Source: Primulina eburnea
Taxonomy: Eukaryota; Streptophyta; Magnoliopsida; Lamiales; Gesneriaceae
Length of the DNA stretch: 64,000 nucleotides
NCBI RefSeq assembly: GCF_022965805.1
Contig: NC_133101.1
Location: 17,889,054 to 17,953,053, forward strand
Reading direction: 5' to 3'
The position numbers and the translations under genes were made by a program. This document shows, piece after piece, positions 44,995 to 56,519 of this stretch. Within the stretch, counting starts at the first letter, position 1. Each line of letters opens with the position of its first letter. A model generated the notes under the pieces. That model did not search any database, was not told the origin of the DNA, and saw only the letters and a list, made by a program, of their open reading frames with translations.

Positions 44995-47900
44995 TGTAAC
45001 GCCCGAAAATTTTAAAGTCCACGCAAACCACGTGCATGTAATTATTAAATTCTTTTTATTTTAGTTAAATTGTTTTAATAGCATTAATTATTTATATGGT
45101 GCATATTGATATGTTTAAATTATATTTTCTACATGGTTGCATTAAAAGTGTATTTTTAAGGAATATTCAAGTTGCGATCGAGGAACGGGGACCGAGGGCT
45201 AAAAATGTAAAATGATTTTATTAAATAATTGTTTTTAATTATTTAAAATATGGTTGATGCTTTTTAGTATTTTTGAAAATAAAGGGTTTTGGAGGTGAAT
45301 TTATACGCCGTGACGTAAATTTTATCGGTGTTGGTTTTTCAAATAAAATACGAGCTTTCGAGCAACCCGGCTAATAAATTCGCATTTTTTAAAAAAGAAA
45401 AACTTTGTAAATATTTTAATTATGTCCTAATTAGACTAATGGGCCTAATTAGATGGCTTATTAGGCCTAGAGTCTAGTTAGTGATCTAATTAGTATTTAA
45501 TATGTAAATTAGATCAAAAACCTATTTTAGCACAAAGAAAAAAATCGGCCTCCAAGTTTGAAAATTCAGAAACTCTCCTCACCTCACCACACACACACGG
45601 CTGCACCTTTTGGGAAGGGATTTTCGAAAGATTAGCTTCAAGCCAAGCCTACGTCGCGTTCTGTTCTTCGTTGTCAACGATTATTCGTGCGTTTTAAACG
45701 TAAAGGCACGCCATATTTCTTCCTTTCCTCATCTTTCACACCATAGTAATTATTTAAAATTGATTTGCATGAAAAACAAGGAGCACTTGGATATATTTTC
45801 GTTTTTCAAGCATAGGTGATTTTTAAAGCATGCGTTTTGATCCAAAAATCATGAAATACATGTACCTAAGGGGCTGCCATGATTAGAAATTAAAAGGGGA
45901 TGTTTTTACATGTTTTAGAGAGTTCTAAACCACACTAATAAGCTGCACACGTGATTAGAACAAAGCTGGAACCCATTTGTTTATTATTGTAGAAGTTGTG
46001 TTCGGTTGAAGGAAAATTGATGCATGGGGGTGAGTGGCTCGACCAGGCTTGGTGGTTGTGTCCTAAGGGTCATGTTCTAGGGCTAGGATGGGTCCTAGGA
46101 TGGCTGGGGTTCGAACTTAGGCCAGGGGAGAGTCCACGTGAAGTGGGACTCTCCCCCATGTGCTGATCACGGCTGCTGTAGTTCGGGGTAGAGGGCAGCG
46201 CGGCTAGGGGCGAGAGATGAAGGGTCCTATAGGGTCCTAGAGTGATGGGTAAGGGCTCGGCCAGGCGTTGGTGCGGCTGGGCTGGCAGATGGCGAGAGAC
46301 CGTGAGAAGTATCCTAGCGCGCAGGTCTGCAACTCGTGTTGGGTTGCTGTCGCATGGCTGGTTGTGCGGGTTAAGGGCAGGGCGTTGGTCTGGGCTGGGG
46401 CTGGGCTTGGTCCAGGGTTGGTTAGGGCCAGCTTGGGTCAAGGGTTAAGGGCTGGATGAGTCCTAGACTAGTTAGGAGTCCTATGGTTCAATGGGTCTCA
46501 CGCTCACACACATGCAGATTTTGAGTGAGTTTTTAGTAGGTGTTTTGAATGGGTTATGGTAAAGATTTTGGGCTGGGCTTGCACAGTAGGGTACCTAGAT
46601 GGGTTGGCTAGGTTTTGGTTTGAAGTGGCTCGGGCGTGGCTCGAGTAAATTGAGAGATGGCTCGGTGTGTTCGAGTGAGGGTCATATTTCGAAAATAATA
46701 AGGAAAAATTTATCTAAGGGTCCACGGGGGTGGCTAATGACTTGGGAGGGTAGAATAAATCATAAAAATGCTATGTTTAAAATTTGGGATCGAAATAACG
46801 AGTTTTAGATTTATTCGGAATTTAATCGCCGCACGAAACGTCAATTAACGAGTTAATTCAAAAGTCTAGTTTTAAGTGTTATAAAATTATGAAAAATTAG
46901 ATTTAAGCTTAAATAATTATTATAAGTCTCAGTTCTTAATTTGGGATTTTTATATTAAGGTTTGGTTTAATTCGAGATTAAAACACGTTAATACGTCGCA
47001 ATTAAAGATAAATTTAAAAGTCATCGAAATAAGCTAAATAAAAATATCAGAAAATTCTTGTAGGCTTAAATATTTATTTGGGACATGTTAGAGTCATGAA
47101 ATCAAGAAAAAAGTTGAAATCGTAAAATGTCGAGTCTAGGGGTAAAACGGTCTTTTTACACCTAGAAATTAGTAAAGGTCATGGCAGTGCCCGAAATGCT
47201 GTTTTCATGTTAAATATGATATTTTTAAATGTTTATGAATTTAACATGAATTATTTATGATTTTTAAATGTCGAAAGGAATTTTTATGATTTAAAGAAGA
47301 CATTTAAATACATGTTGCATGCTTGGTTTCGAAAAGGAAAAAGGTAAATGTTATGCACGATTTTTATAAAGTGATGCGAATGAAAACGTTGAAGGAAGTG
47401 AAGTGATTGTGACTAGTTCGTTAATAATGGCGACGTCGTGAGGGTTATGGTCCCAGTGGGAGCCCGACGATCGTGTTTCCATTGTTGCGAACACGAGGTT
47501 ATGAGGATTTGAGGATTGAGGATAGAATGGGAATATCGTGAGGGGAAAAGGCCCCAGAGGGAGCCCATTTATGGGAAAAGGCCCAGAGGGAGCCCCGACG
47601 ATCGTATTTCTATTCGATAATGATAGGCCAAGGCTCCGTTGACCGGTGAGAGTGTTGCTGATGTCCCCGCCGCCCAGTATTGTGGTTACACGTAGATGGA
47701 TCCATCGTCATGTCATGTCATGTTGAGGAAAGGCACAATTAACGATCTGAATTCAACAAAGGATAAAGGAAAATGTTTATGATCATGTTAAAGGATTTTA
47801 TGTCATGTTGAGGAAAATGTTAAAGTTTATGCATATCATGAAAAGTTATTTTTACTTAAAAGTATTTTCACTGTTGCATGTGATTTTATTATGTATTACT

Positions 47901-48345
47901 CGTTATTAAAGATTATGGTGTGTTGAGTCTTTAGACTCACTAGGTGTGATGGATGCAGGTGGTATTGATGGGGTTCTTGACGGATGATACTACCGGACTG
48001 AAGGTGCACACAACCCGAGGACCGGCGCGTCATTTTCCGCATTATGCTTTATTTATTTATGTTAAAGATTTTAAGACTATTTATTTATGCTTTTGAGAGG
48101 TTTTTGAGAGGTTTAGTGTGGGCTTTACTTTTCAATCTTACTGCTTGTTAGGTTTGGTAAAACAGTAGACGTTTTTGCTTTTTGGCTATTTCATTCGAAT
48201 TTTTAATACTAGTCAACTGAGGTGTTATTTTAAAGAGGGCAAAATATTTTATAAAAATATTTTCATGTGTTAGTTGAGAGGGCCGAAATTTAAAAAAAAA
48301 ATATTTCCTAGTACTTTTAAAGCAATAAAATGGGCAGACATTTCA
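44995..48345 (+). repeat. Element C 3' LTR, uninterrupted
   Basis: 3351 bp from TGTAACGCCC to GACATTTCA. It shows what the 5' LTR looked like before D, including the intact GGGAG target near 47590. A GC-rich block (about 46150-46460) gives overlapping ORFs on both strands, which I reject as genes. It differs from the 5' LTR by scattered substitutions and small indels. Confidence 0.93.
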
Positions 48346-49237
48346 TCTGTCACCTTTACTCTCAGCTGATGATATCTCGATCGAAGATCTATCTTTTAAT
48401 ATACCAAAGCTCCTATTCAGCTGATCAAAAAAATCATCGATTTAAGGCAATGGATACTTGTTTTTAACTGTAACCCTATTCAGTTCTCGATAATCGTTGC
48501 AGAGTCTCATACTCCCATACTTTTTCTTCACAAATAACACCGGCGCACCCCATGGATAGAAACTAGGGCGAATAAATCCTTGGTCTAACAGCTCTTGAAT
48601 TTGATCTTTCAACTATTTCATATCAGTAGGTGCTAGACGATACGGTGTCCTTGAGATCGGTACAGACATGACATCAACTCAATAGAACCTCCACCTCTCT
48701 GGAACGCCAAAAACGTCGTCAAGGAACACATCCGCAAACTCCTTGACAATTTCTACATCTTTGACGATCGATTGCCAGTGTCGGGTATGGATATAATACT
48801 GGCAAGAAAACCTTGGAAACCTCTCTGGATAAGCTTATTTGCACGTATACATGAAACAATGTGCAGCATCTGTTTGTTCTACACAACCTCAAAGATGAAT
48901 GATTTCCCCTTGGGCAGTCTAATAAATACTGACCTCTGCTGGAAATCGATAGTAGCTCCGTTCAGTGTGAGCCAATCCATGCCCTAATAATGTCGAACTC
49001 GGGCATCGGCAACACAATAAGGTCCGCTTGAACGACATTCTTCTGTAATTTGAGCTCCACATCCTTAACCATCCTTGTATAGATCATATGCTCGACCGAA
49101 GGCACTGTGACTCAGAATCCCAACTCCACGTCCTCCAGTACGATTTTCAATCGTTTCACAAATGATTTAGATATTAAAAAATGCGTAGCTCCAGAATCTA
49201 TCAAAATGTAGGTAGCTACACCCGTTAAAAATATTCT
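48346..49237 (-). pseudogene. Element B protease and N-terminal RT
   Basis: The minus strand, from 49237, shows RIFLTG then IDSGATHFLIS-type protease (about 49175-49235), a degraded stretch, then RT start motifs (about 48440-48620; [10 protein letters not shown] and IDYRELN-like with changes) leading into the C insertion at 48346. Several stops and frameshifts are present. The RT continues at 8326. Confidence 0.82.
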
Positions 49238-49727
49238 GCATGTGATAATAGTCGCATTATAATCAAACAAGGCCATAAAATTAAAAAAATTCTTATCATC
49301 TAGGCCATTTCTAGTTTCTCATATTAGCAAATTAGTCCTTAATGTCTAGTCTGGCCCCTTTATTTTTGAATTATGTCAAAACAACCTCTACATCCTTTGA
49401 AAATTTCCAAATGGCCATAAAAAATTTTGAATTAATGCAATTTAGTCCCCAAAATTTCGAATTATGGCAATTTACCTTCAATAATGTTGAAAAGTAGCCA
49501 TTGAGTCCCTTAAAATTGCTAAATTGACAGAACTCAGCCTTTAAATTCTCAATTCTCCACATTTCGATCCCCATATCTAATAATTTTGCATTTCAATTTC
49601 CAAAGCCTTAGAATTTGAAACATGCCGTTCTAAATCTTAAAATTCAATTCACCTAAAATTAATCATAGCATTCATGCTTATTAATTCAAGAGTAAAGCAA
49701 TATAAAATTCTTAGATAGCCGGAATAC
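49238..49727 (-). other. AT-rich spacer between B zinc knuckle and protease, intron-like
   Basis: About 490 nt without coding features splits gag from protease at the same point as the intron of G. A donor-like G|GTATTCC lies at 49727 on the minus strand. The matching acceptor position reads AT rather than AG, so splicing cannot be shown here. The stretch contains loose direct repeats of AATTTAGTCC and TTATGGCAATTTA types. Confidence 0.45.
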
Positions 49728-50288
49728 CTACAATAAGCGTAGCGTCAGGCTCTGCTTGCTCTTCATGCATCACATAAGCTCTTCCAATCACGGGCTGCTT
49801 CTGCTTCAGGCAATCAATAGACGTATGCCCGTCTGCTCCGCACCTGAAGCATCTGTATGTGCAAGATAACGGCTTCTTGCTCTACTGTGACTGTTGCTGT
49901 GGAGGCGGCCTCTTCCTTTGCATCTCCCACTCAATATCTTTCAACGACTGCTTTGCCCTGAAGGCCCTCGTAACAACATAATTATAACTCGTCGGGTCTC
50001 CCAACAGCACATTCCGACGTACAGTAGGCCTCAGACCATCCAGAAAGTGCTTCAGTTTCTCAGCAACATCATTAGCAGTTAGGGGCACAAAGTGACAACC
50101 CCTATTGAACTGCATGTAAATATCATCAAGACGACCCCTAGAATCATTCCCGCATGTTGCTCCAATAAACGAGCCATCCCCTCGAGCACTCGTGTAGTAG
50201 CATCCAGGAGTGGTCGATGTATCTCCTCACGCCTCTCTTCCTATCTGTCCCCCTCAGTACTCATGGAAATAACACGTCTGGGAGGCAT
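49728..50288 (-). pseudogene. gag: Element B gag, internally deleted
   Basis: ATG 50288 starts MPPRRVISM, close to the Gag start of G. After about 45 codons the sequence jumps, with a frame change, to GCHFVPLTAND (near 50095), so the core is missing compared with the 281-residue Gag of G. A CCHC-like region (CYRCFRCGADGH) lies near 49835-49865, then a tail to the spacer. It is inactive. Confidence 0.8.
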
Positions 50289-50290
50289 CA

Positions 50291-50418
50291 CTGTACACTC
50301 CGTCCAAACCACGTAACCAACATGAATTTAAATTTGAAAAAGATGTCTAACCTCCTAATTCGTATATCATAAAAGCATTTAAAATTCAGCATATAAAATT
50401 TAAAGCAGTAAAACTCAC
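50291..50418 (-). other. Putative leader intron of element B
   Basis: On the minus strand, GTGAGTTTTA at 50418 and TACAG ending at 50291 bracket 128 nt between the primer-binding site and the gag ATG (50288). The placement and the donor sequence match those of G (55264-55422). AT-rich. Inference from sequence only. Confidence 0.55.
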
Positions 50419-50483
50419 AGACTTGAGGCGTGACTTCTCGGGCTTTTAAGAGTGACAGTAAAACAATCTTTTTGGGGTTCTTC

Positions 50484-50495
50484 GCTCGAATACCA
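50484..50495 (-). other. Element B primer-binding site, mutated
   Basis: The minus strand reads TGGTATTCGAGC against the usual TGGTATCAGAGC, with two changes. The GT spacer to the LTR end at 50498 is kept, as in C and G. Confidence 0.75.
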
Positions 50496-50497
50496 AC

Positions 50498-51202
50498 TGA
50501 AACATCCCTTTCTTTTTATACTTTAAAATACTAGTATTTTTTTAAAAAAACCTTTTCCTCCAACTTCGAAACCATCAAAAATAAAAACTAATATTTAAAA
50601 ACCTCAAATGCATAAAGATCCATAAATCCTCAACAACAAAATCTTAGGTCAATTTTTAAAATAATCCAAAAACAAAACTTAAAAATAAAGCATAAAATCT
50701 TTAATAAAATACTCCTCAAATTCTTTACGTTTAAAACTTTAAATATAAGCTAATGCGGAAATTAAAATTTCCTCGAGAGTGTACTGCCGGACCTGATCCA
50801 CTCAAGCGTCACTGCTTCCCAAAATCCATCCTCACCTGTGACCATCCAAACCTAGCGAGTCTAATGACTTAGTAAGTTTCAACCGTATGTAACAAATAAT
50901 ACATGTACAGGAACATGCATTTAAAAATCATAATTTTATTTAAAATAAGCTGGCATAAAATTGTAAGCGTAAATAGATCATAAATCATTAAATCATAAAT
51001 CTTTTCACCATCGTATAGCATTTTGGATGAAGTTTGATCCTGGAAAGTGACTATCCTTTATCATATTATCATGTGATCGACTGATCAGTTTATATACATC
51101 AAGTACCTGGGGGTGGGGCGTCATCAACTCTCGTCACTGGGTCGTGGCCAAATATGGAGACACGATCGTCAGGATCTCTCTGGGGCTCTCGTAAACAGGC
51201 TC
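50498..51202 (-). repeat. Element B 5' LTR fragment
   Basis: This begins at the primer-binding site side (minus-strand end ...GGGATGTTTCA) and runs until H inserted at 51203. It holds the AGCGAGTCTAATGACTTA segment typical of this LTR family (about 50855) and a GACGATCGTGTCTCCATA-like part shared with C (about 51160). The rest lies beyond H and the window edge. Confidence 0.75.
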
Positions 51203-52196
51203 TGTAGAGGCCTGAAATTCGTATTTGAAAATTTGCGGAAAAATTTAAAATTTTCTCTTTAAATAAATAAAATGCCTCATTCATAAAATATACTGATAAA
51301 AGATTCAATGTTTAAAGTAGTAGCGGAAGTAAATAATGTTTTCAAAATAACAACTTAAAATAATTAAACAAAATAAAAACTGAGTTTGTAATAAAAATAG
51401 TAAGTGCTGAAAATGAGGTCCTCGGGTTCCTACTACTGCCGACCCAAGCTAGCTCACTGGTATCCGCCCTCGGCCCTGACCTCATCAGTACCTAAACAAT
51501 CAAGTCTAGTGAGTCTAAAGACTCAGCATGCATATATCGTAAATAACAAGTAATAATCATAAAATCGCATGCACAGTAAAAATATCATAAGTCTGGCGTA
51601 ACATGAAAATATCGTGTCATGAATAATTATAATTACGTGCATAGCTGAAAAATCGTATGTAAAATGTTTGCTCGATAGAGCCCTGTCAAAAAATAGCATA
51701 TCATGATTTTCTGTCGAGAATATGTTATACGCAAGTGGCCCATAACATGAACTGAATCGTCTGATCAGACTAAACCACAATATATTGGACAGTAGAGATC
51801 ATCACAGTCTTTGGACTGGATATCCGTACCCATAAATGAACATGAACCGGTCGTGAGTCACCGGGTGAAGTAATAATCCCATGAGCGTGAAGTGGCCACA
51901 AGCAATATCGCATATATGTCAAAAATAAACTTGTACATTTTTTATGCACGTAATTTAATTAAATGTCCAGTTTTATTTTACCGAAAGGGTTGGATCGTTT
52001 CCAGGCTTGCTGCGACCTAATTCTAAAATGAAAAATATGCAAATGATTTTTCCTTGAAAATAACTTAGTCTTTGAACCCAAAAACGGGCCAACTAGACCA
52101 ACAACAAAATTTCTGACCATGACTCCGTACCAATCCGAACCGACATCGAACCATCGTTTAGTCATGGTCAAAATATGCCTAACATGATGAAATAAT
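51203..52196 (-). repeat. Element H LTR, left part
   Basis: It starts TGTAGAGGCCTGAAATTCG, the reverse complement of an LTR end like that of G, directly against B's LTR. The candidate TSD copy is GGCTC (51198-51202). Its sequence is a diverged, reversed match to the LTR of G (TGAGTCTAAAGACTCAGCATGCATATA near 51510). It is cut by G after ATAAT. Since the LTR 3' end faces B, any interior lies to the right, outside the window, or this is a solo LTR. Confidence 0.75.
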
Positions 52197-55182
52197 TGTA
52201 GAACTCATAATTAGACTGCGTACAAGCCATGCATAATTCTAGTATTTTTAAATTAAATTGACTTCATTGCATGAATATTTAAATGTTTTTATTTGAAGTT
52301 AATTATTTTAGCCAGCAGTTTAATTTTATTCTTTTCAGTTAGTTCAATGAGGCCGAACTGGAGTTGGAGTTTAGAGATAAAATTTAAGATTCATAAAATA
52401 TTTCCAGAATTTATTTTAGCTAGAAAATAAGTTAGTTTAAGTTAAAAAGGAGGTTTGAGGATATATTTAAATAACTTGAGTTGAGTAGAAAATAAATTCA
52501 TTTAAGTTCTATAATTAAGGGGTTAGTTTACTAAATTATTTAAAAGATAGGTAAGGCTTTTAAGGGTTATAAATTTCCTAAATAATTAATATTTCCCCTC
52601 CACTTATTTGTTGAAATTCGGCCACCCCTTGGAGATGCAACATTTCTATGCCAACTCACCCTTTTGACTCATTCTTTGTTATTTTAACATGCCAACATTT
52701 TTAATTATTACCAGCCCTTAATTAATTAATTAATAAGCATAATCCTAGTCTAGGTTGGCATGAGTATTCGGCCACCACATTCTAGATCCCTCCAAGAAAT
52801 ATTTGATAGCAACAAAAATTCAAAATTCAAAAAAGTGGAGACTTGGTCTTGATTTTCCCTATATTTTGCACACATCTCCCTCACTCCCCTAACCACTATT
52901 TCTCCTCTCCATCACCGAAAAGCAGAGCCATTTTCAGTGCCAAAAATCGTGAGAGTTTAGTGAGATTAAGGAGAGAAAAATCGAGAGCTAGGTAGCAAGA
53001 AAAAGAAAGCGCTCCACCTCCTCCGCGCCGAATCGTCTCGTTCTTTCATTTTTCATTCAAACGAAAACAAAGGCATGTATATATTTTTATTGCTCTTCAA
53101 TCAAGTCCTATTATCAATTATTTTGCATCACATGATCATCATTTCAATGTTAAAACCGAAATACATCAAGAAATTTCAGAAAAGGTAACATGCAGAATTT
53201 TTCGGCTTGTCTCTTGTGCTTCACGGTTTTCTTTCGTTTTCATGGTTTCAGGTATGGGTTTGATTCCAGGCTCCCAAGGCGACATCTAGACATGTATTAG
53301 GATGCATTAGGACCATTTTGGTCCACTCATTCAACCCCATGCACGCTGGAATCACGGGGATGACAACAATCTCCCATTTGTGTCCATATGAGTTTCGAAA
53401 AATTCAGATTGTGGTCAAGGGAAAGGTTTCTGATCATGGCTGCCCCAAAAGGCCTATAGCCATGGTTAGATCACTTCCCTAGCATGTCTAAGACGTGACT
53501 AAGTCTCCCTTTTGGTGGCTTGGTCCATGGTGAATCGGTTTTTAAATTAAACAAGAAAAACAGCACCTTCGCCCCTTTCGAATTCAGCAAGTGTAACATT
53601 TGGTTTTGAGGGATGGTGTGGATCTTGGTTGGCCTATGGCCCCTAACCACGGTTCATACCAGGCCCCTAGATTTCTAGATTGTGCCATGGTCAATGAAAT
53701 GGCCACTGGAACGACACGAGACAACAAACGAAGCAAGACACCACACGCATGCAAGAGTGCTCTCGGGTGTGACTTTCGATTGAGTTATGGTGTGATGCGA
53801 ATTGTGGCTGGCCTAGAGCACTTAGCCATGGTTCAAATCATTCCTTGGGATGTCGGTAAGGACCTCTGGTTGGTGGTTTACGCCCCCAATGGCCGGTAGT
53901 CTCGAAAACAACACAAGACACGCAATTGCGCAGCTGCTGTAATTTGACAGCAACTTGCTGCGGCGGTTCCGTGGCTCGTTTGAGTTCTTGGTTGGCTTTT
54001 AGCCTATGGCCTTGGACTGGACGGTGCCTCATCAAGTTAGAAAGGTCATGTTTTTGACCGTTTGTGATTCGTACCATTTTTGAGGTCGTACGAGAATTTA
54101 CGGTGTGATGTGCCAAATTGACTCTCGAAAGAGCGTTTCATGTTTTGGCCTCCATTCACCTAAAATTCGACTTGCATCATTTTAGGAGCATTAATTCATC
54201 ATTTTAAGCGTATTTTGTTCATGACTATATGTTGGTTCAGTCTTGGTTCGGAGTCATGGTTAAATACGAAGTCATTAGACGTAATTGTCGCATTTCCAAA
54301 TTTAATTGCATAGTTTACCCAAGAAAAATCTATTGCATATTTTTTATGGCATATTTAAGTTGCAGCGAGCCTGGGAACCATCCACTCCAGTTGGTAAAAT
54401 AGTTCAGGATATTTCACGATGCCATTTAATTATATTACGTGCATAAAATTAGAAAATACTTATTTTTGAGATTTATGCGATATTGCTTGTGGTCAATTCA
54501 CTATCATGGGAGCACTATTTTACTCGGTCGCCAGTTACCGATCAGTTCAGTTTGGTACCACCCGGTCGCCAGTGATCGGTCAGTTCAGTTTGATACTCCC
54601 CCAATAGCCAGTTACCGATCAGTTCAGTTTAGTGCAGGGGCCACATGCGTAGACCATAATCTCAACAAAAAAATTAATACCAGTTATTTCAGTACAGGGC
54701 TCCAAGGAGCAAACATTTTTACTACAATTTTTAATTCAGTCATGCACGTATTATAATTGCTCAGTAAAAGTTATTTTCAGTATGCCTCATGACAAGATAT
54801 TTTATCTCATGCAAATTTTACTATAGTATTTACTCGTTATTTACGATATATGCATGTTGAGTCTTTAGACTCACTAGACTTGATTGTTGTAGGTACCGAT
54901 GAGGTCAGGGACGAGGGCGGGGACCAGTGAGCCAGCTTGGGTCAGCAGTAGTGGCACCCGAGGAACCTCAGTTCAGCATTTATTATTTTATTTCTCAAAC
55001 ATTTTATCAGTTGTTGGATATTCTTAAATTTTTATTTCGCAAAACAAATATTTTCTTCCGCTGCCATTTTGGATATCAAACTTTGTTTATCGGTTTAATT
55101 ATGAATGAGGAATTTTAATTATTTAAAAAGAAAATTTTTTATTTTCCGTAAATTTTCAAGCAAAGATTTCTAGGCCTTCAGA
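52197..55182 (+). repeat. Element G 5' LTR
   Basis: 2986 bp. Inner end CCTTCAGA (3' LTR: CCTTCACA), then spacer GT and the primer-binding site TGGTATCAGAGC at 55185. It contains the TGTTGAGTCTTTAGACTCACTAG segment near 54853 and three 38-39 bp repeats (54525-54640). ORFs such as 53600-53899 lie in decayed LTR sequence and have no support. Confidence 0.92.
54525..54640. repeat. Three 38-39 bp direct repeats in G LTR
   Basis: Units share (C/T)GCCAGTNACCGATCAGTTCAG followed by TTTGGTACC, TTTGATACT or TTTAGTGCA. The 3' LTR has the same three at about 62460-62570. They lie upstream of the conserved GAGTCTTTAGACTC segment. Role unknown. Confidence 0.8.
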
Positions 55183-55263
55183 GTTGGTATCAGAGCTTAT
55201 GTTCTTGTAAAGGGTTACACTACTACTGACCACGAGAAGCTCACAAAGTCACGTCTTCGGTTT

Positions 55264-55422
55264 GTAAGTTTTACTTTTCAGCATTTTATTTAAAGCGTGA
55301 ATTATTTTGACAGCATGCTTCCATGAAATAGTTTACGATCAGATTTTCAGTATTTCAGTGTCCATTTAAAATAAATTATGGAATTTTGCATGTTAGTTAC
55401 GCATGGTTTATGTTTGGAACAG
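55264..55422 (+). other. Putative leader intron of element G
   Basis: GTAAGTTTTAC at 55264 is a near-consensus donor. GGAACAG ends at 55422, one base before the Gag ATG (55424). The 159-nt segment is AT-rich and contains an out-of-frame upstream ATG, which splicing would remove. B has the same layout (128 nt), and C the same donor. Confidence 0.55.
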
Positions 55423-55423
55423 T

Positions 55424-56519
55424 ATGCCCCCTAGACGCCAGGTTGGACGCCCAAGAGGCGGTGGTGGACGCCGTCACGAGGACGGTGATGATCAGAGACA
55501 AGAGAGGCAGGCACCTCCTCCTCCTCCTCCTTCTCCTCCACCTCCACCTCCACCTGACATGAATGCCCATATGCTATCTGGGATGATGCAGTTCTTCGCA
55601 CAATTTGCGGGGAACAATGTCGCAGCCGCAGCCGCATCCAGGCTGACAGGGCCTGAGGCTGTTTATGAGAGGTTTATGAAGATGCGTCCGAAGGAGTTTT
55701 CTGGGACGTCTGACCCCATGATTGCCGAGGGATGGATCAAATCCCTTGAGGTTATCTTCGAGTTCATGGAGCTTGGAGATGCAGACAAAGTCCGATGTGC
55801 CACCTACTTATTCAGTGGAGATGCCCGCTTATGGTGGGAAGGAGCAGCAGTAGCCCTGAACTTGGCTACACTTACTTGGATACGCTTTACGGAGGTTTTC
55901 TACTCCAAATATTTTGCTGAGGAAGTGCGCACCAGGTTGACCACTGAGTTCATGAGCTTGAAACAGGGAGATATGACGGTTACGGATTTCATCCGTAAGT
56001 TCAAGAGATGCTGTCATTTTGTGCCCCTGATCGCGAATGATGCCAGAGCAAAGATGATGCATATCCTGGTGGGTCTACGGCCGATCTTGCGCCGTGATGT
56101 TAGGGTGTCTGACCCTACTATTTATGAGATTGCTATCTCCAAATCCCTAGCCGCAGAGCAGGATCTGCGAGATATCGAGAGGGATCTCCAGGGCAAGCGC
56201 CCAGTCCAGGTACCACACCGCCCTCCATCTCATCAGCATCAGCAGTAGAACAATAGGCCTTTTTAGGGGCCACCTTGAAACAGAGGTCAGCAGCAGCAGC
56301 ACTGGGTACGCCCAGCCCCAAGGACTTTTGAGCACCCAGTCTGTCCCAGGTGCTCACGTCGCCATCCTGAAGCATGCATGTATGGCTCAGGAAAGTGTTT
56401 CAAGTGTGGCAGTCCAGACCACGTGTTGCTGTAGTGCCCTCAGAGGAATCTGCCTACCCAAGGCAGAGTTTTTGCTCTCCATGCCGCGGAAACAAACTCG
56501 GAGACTATGCTATTGACAG
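55424..56519 (+). pseudogene. gag: Element G gag (exon 1)
   Basis: I chose ATG 55424 (MPPRRQVGRPRGG), which follows the leader acceptor and matches B's Gag start. An in-frame ATG at 55403 lies inside the putative intron. Pro-rich segment at about residues 35-50; Gag core (RPKEFSGTSDPMIAEGWIKS to about residue 240). TAG at 56246 and further stops to about 56276 interrupt. The same frame then shows the knuckle CFKCGSPDHVLL (about 56396) and ends LLTG at the donor 56519. The stops make it inactive. Confidence 0.88.

Larger units (their letters stand above)
8327..48345 (+). mobile_element. Element C: non-autonomous, LARD-like Ty3/gypsy derivative (TSD TCTGT)
   Basis: TGTAACGCCC begins at 8327 and the element ends GACATTTCA at 48345. 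TCTGT at 8322-8326 and 48346-48350 is the TSD, and joining the flanks restores B's RT. Without its inserts C has two 3.35-kb LTRs and a 1241-bp internal region with a primer-binding site and polypurine tract but no gag or pol. LTRs far longer than the interior, with no coding capacity, fit a LARD. The conserved 3' hairpin and leader resemble those of element G, so a related Tekay element may have supplied its enzymes. Element D and its contents occupy 10922-42991. Confidence 0.88.
4543..51202 (-). mobile_element. Element B: old Ty3/gypsy (Tekay-like) host of the nest, broken by inserts
   Basis: B is the outermost frame. Its minus-strand parts, in coding order, are LTR (50498-51202), leader, gag (50288-49728), protease and RT start (49237-48346), RT to integrase (8326-6757) and integrase (4894-4543). 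The integrase end and the other LTR lie left of element A, outside the window. Joins are proved by codon continuity: the RT reads through the C insertion ([20 protein letters not shown]) and the integrase through solo LTR I. Many stops and frameshifts, plus an internal gag deletion, make it the most decayed element here. Confidence 0.85.

Noticed and set aside
53600..53899. 99-codon ORF in the G 5' LTR
   Set aside because: The equivalent stretch in the 3' LTR (about 61545-61840) is broken by substitutions, so no conservation supports it.
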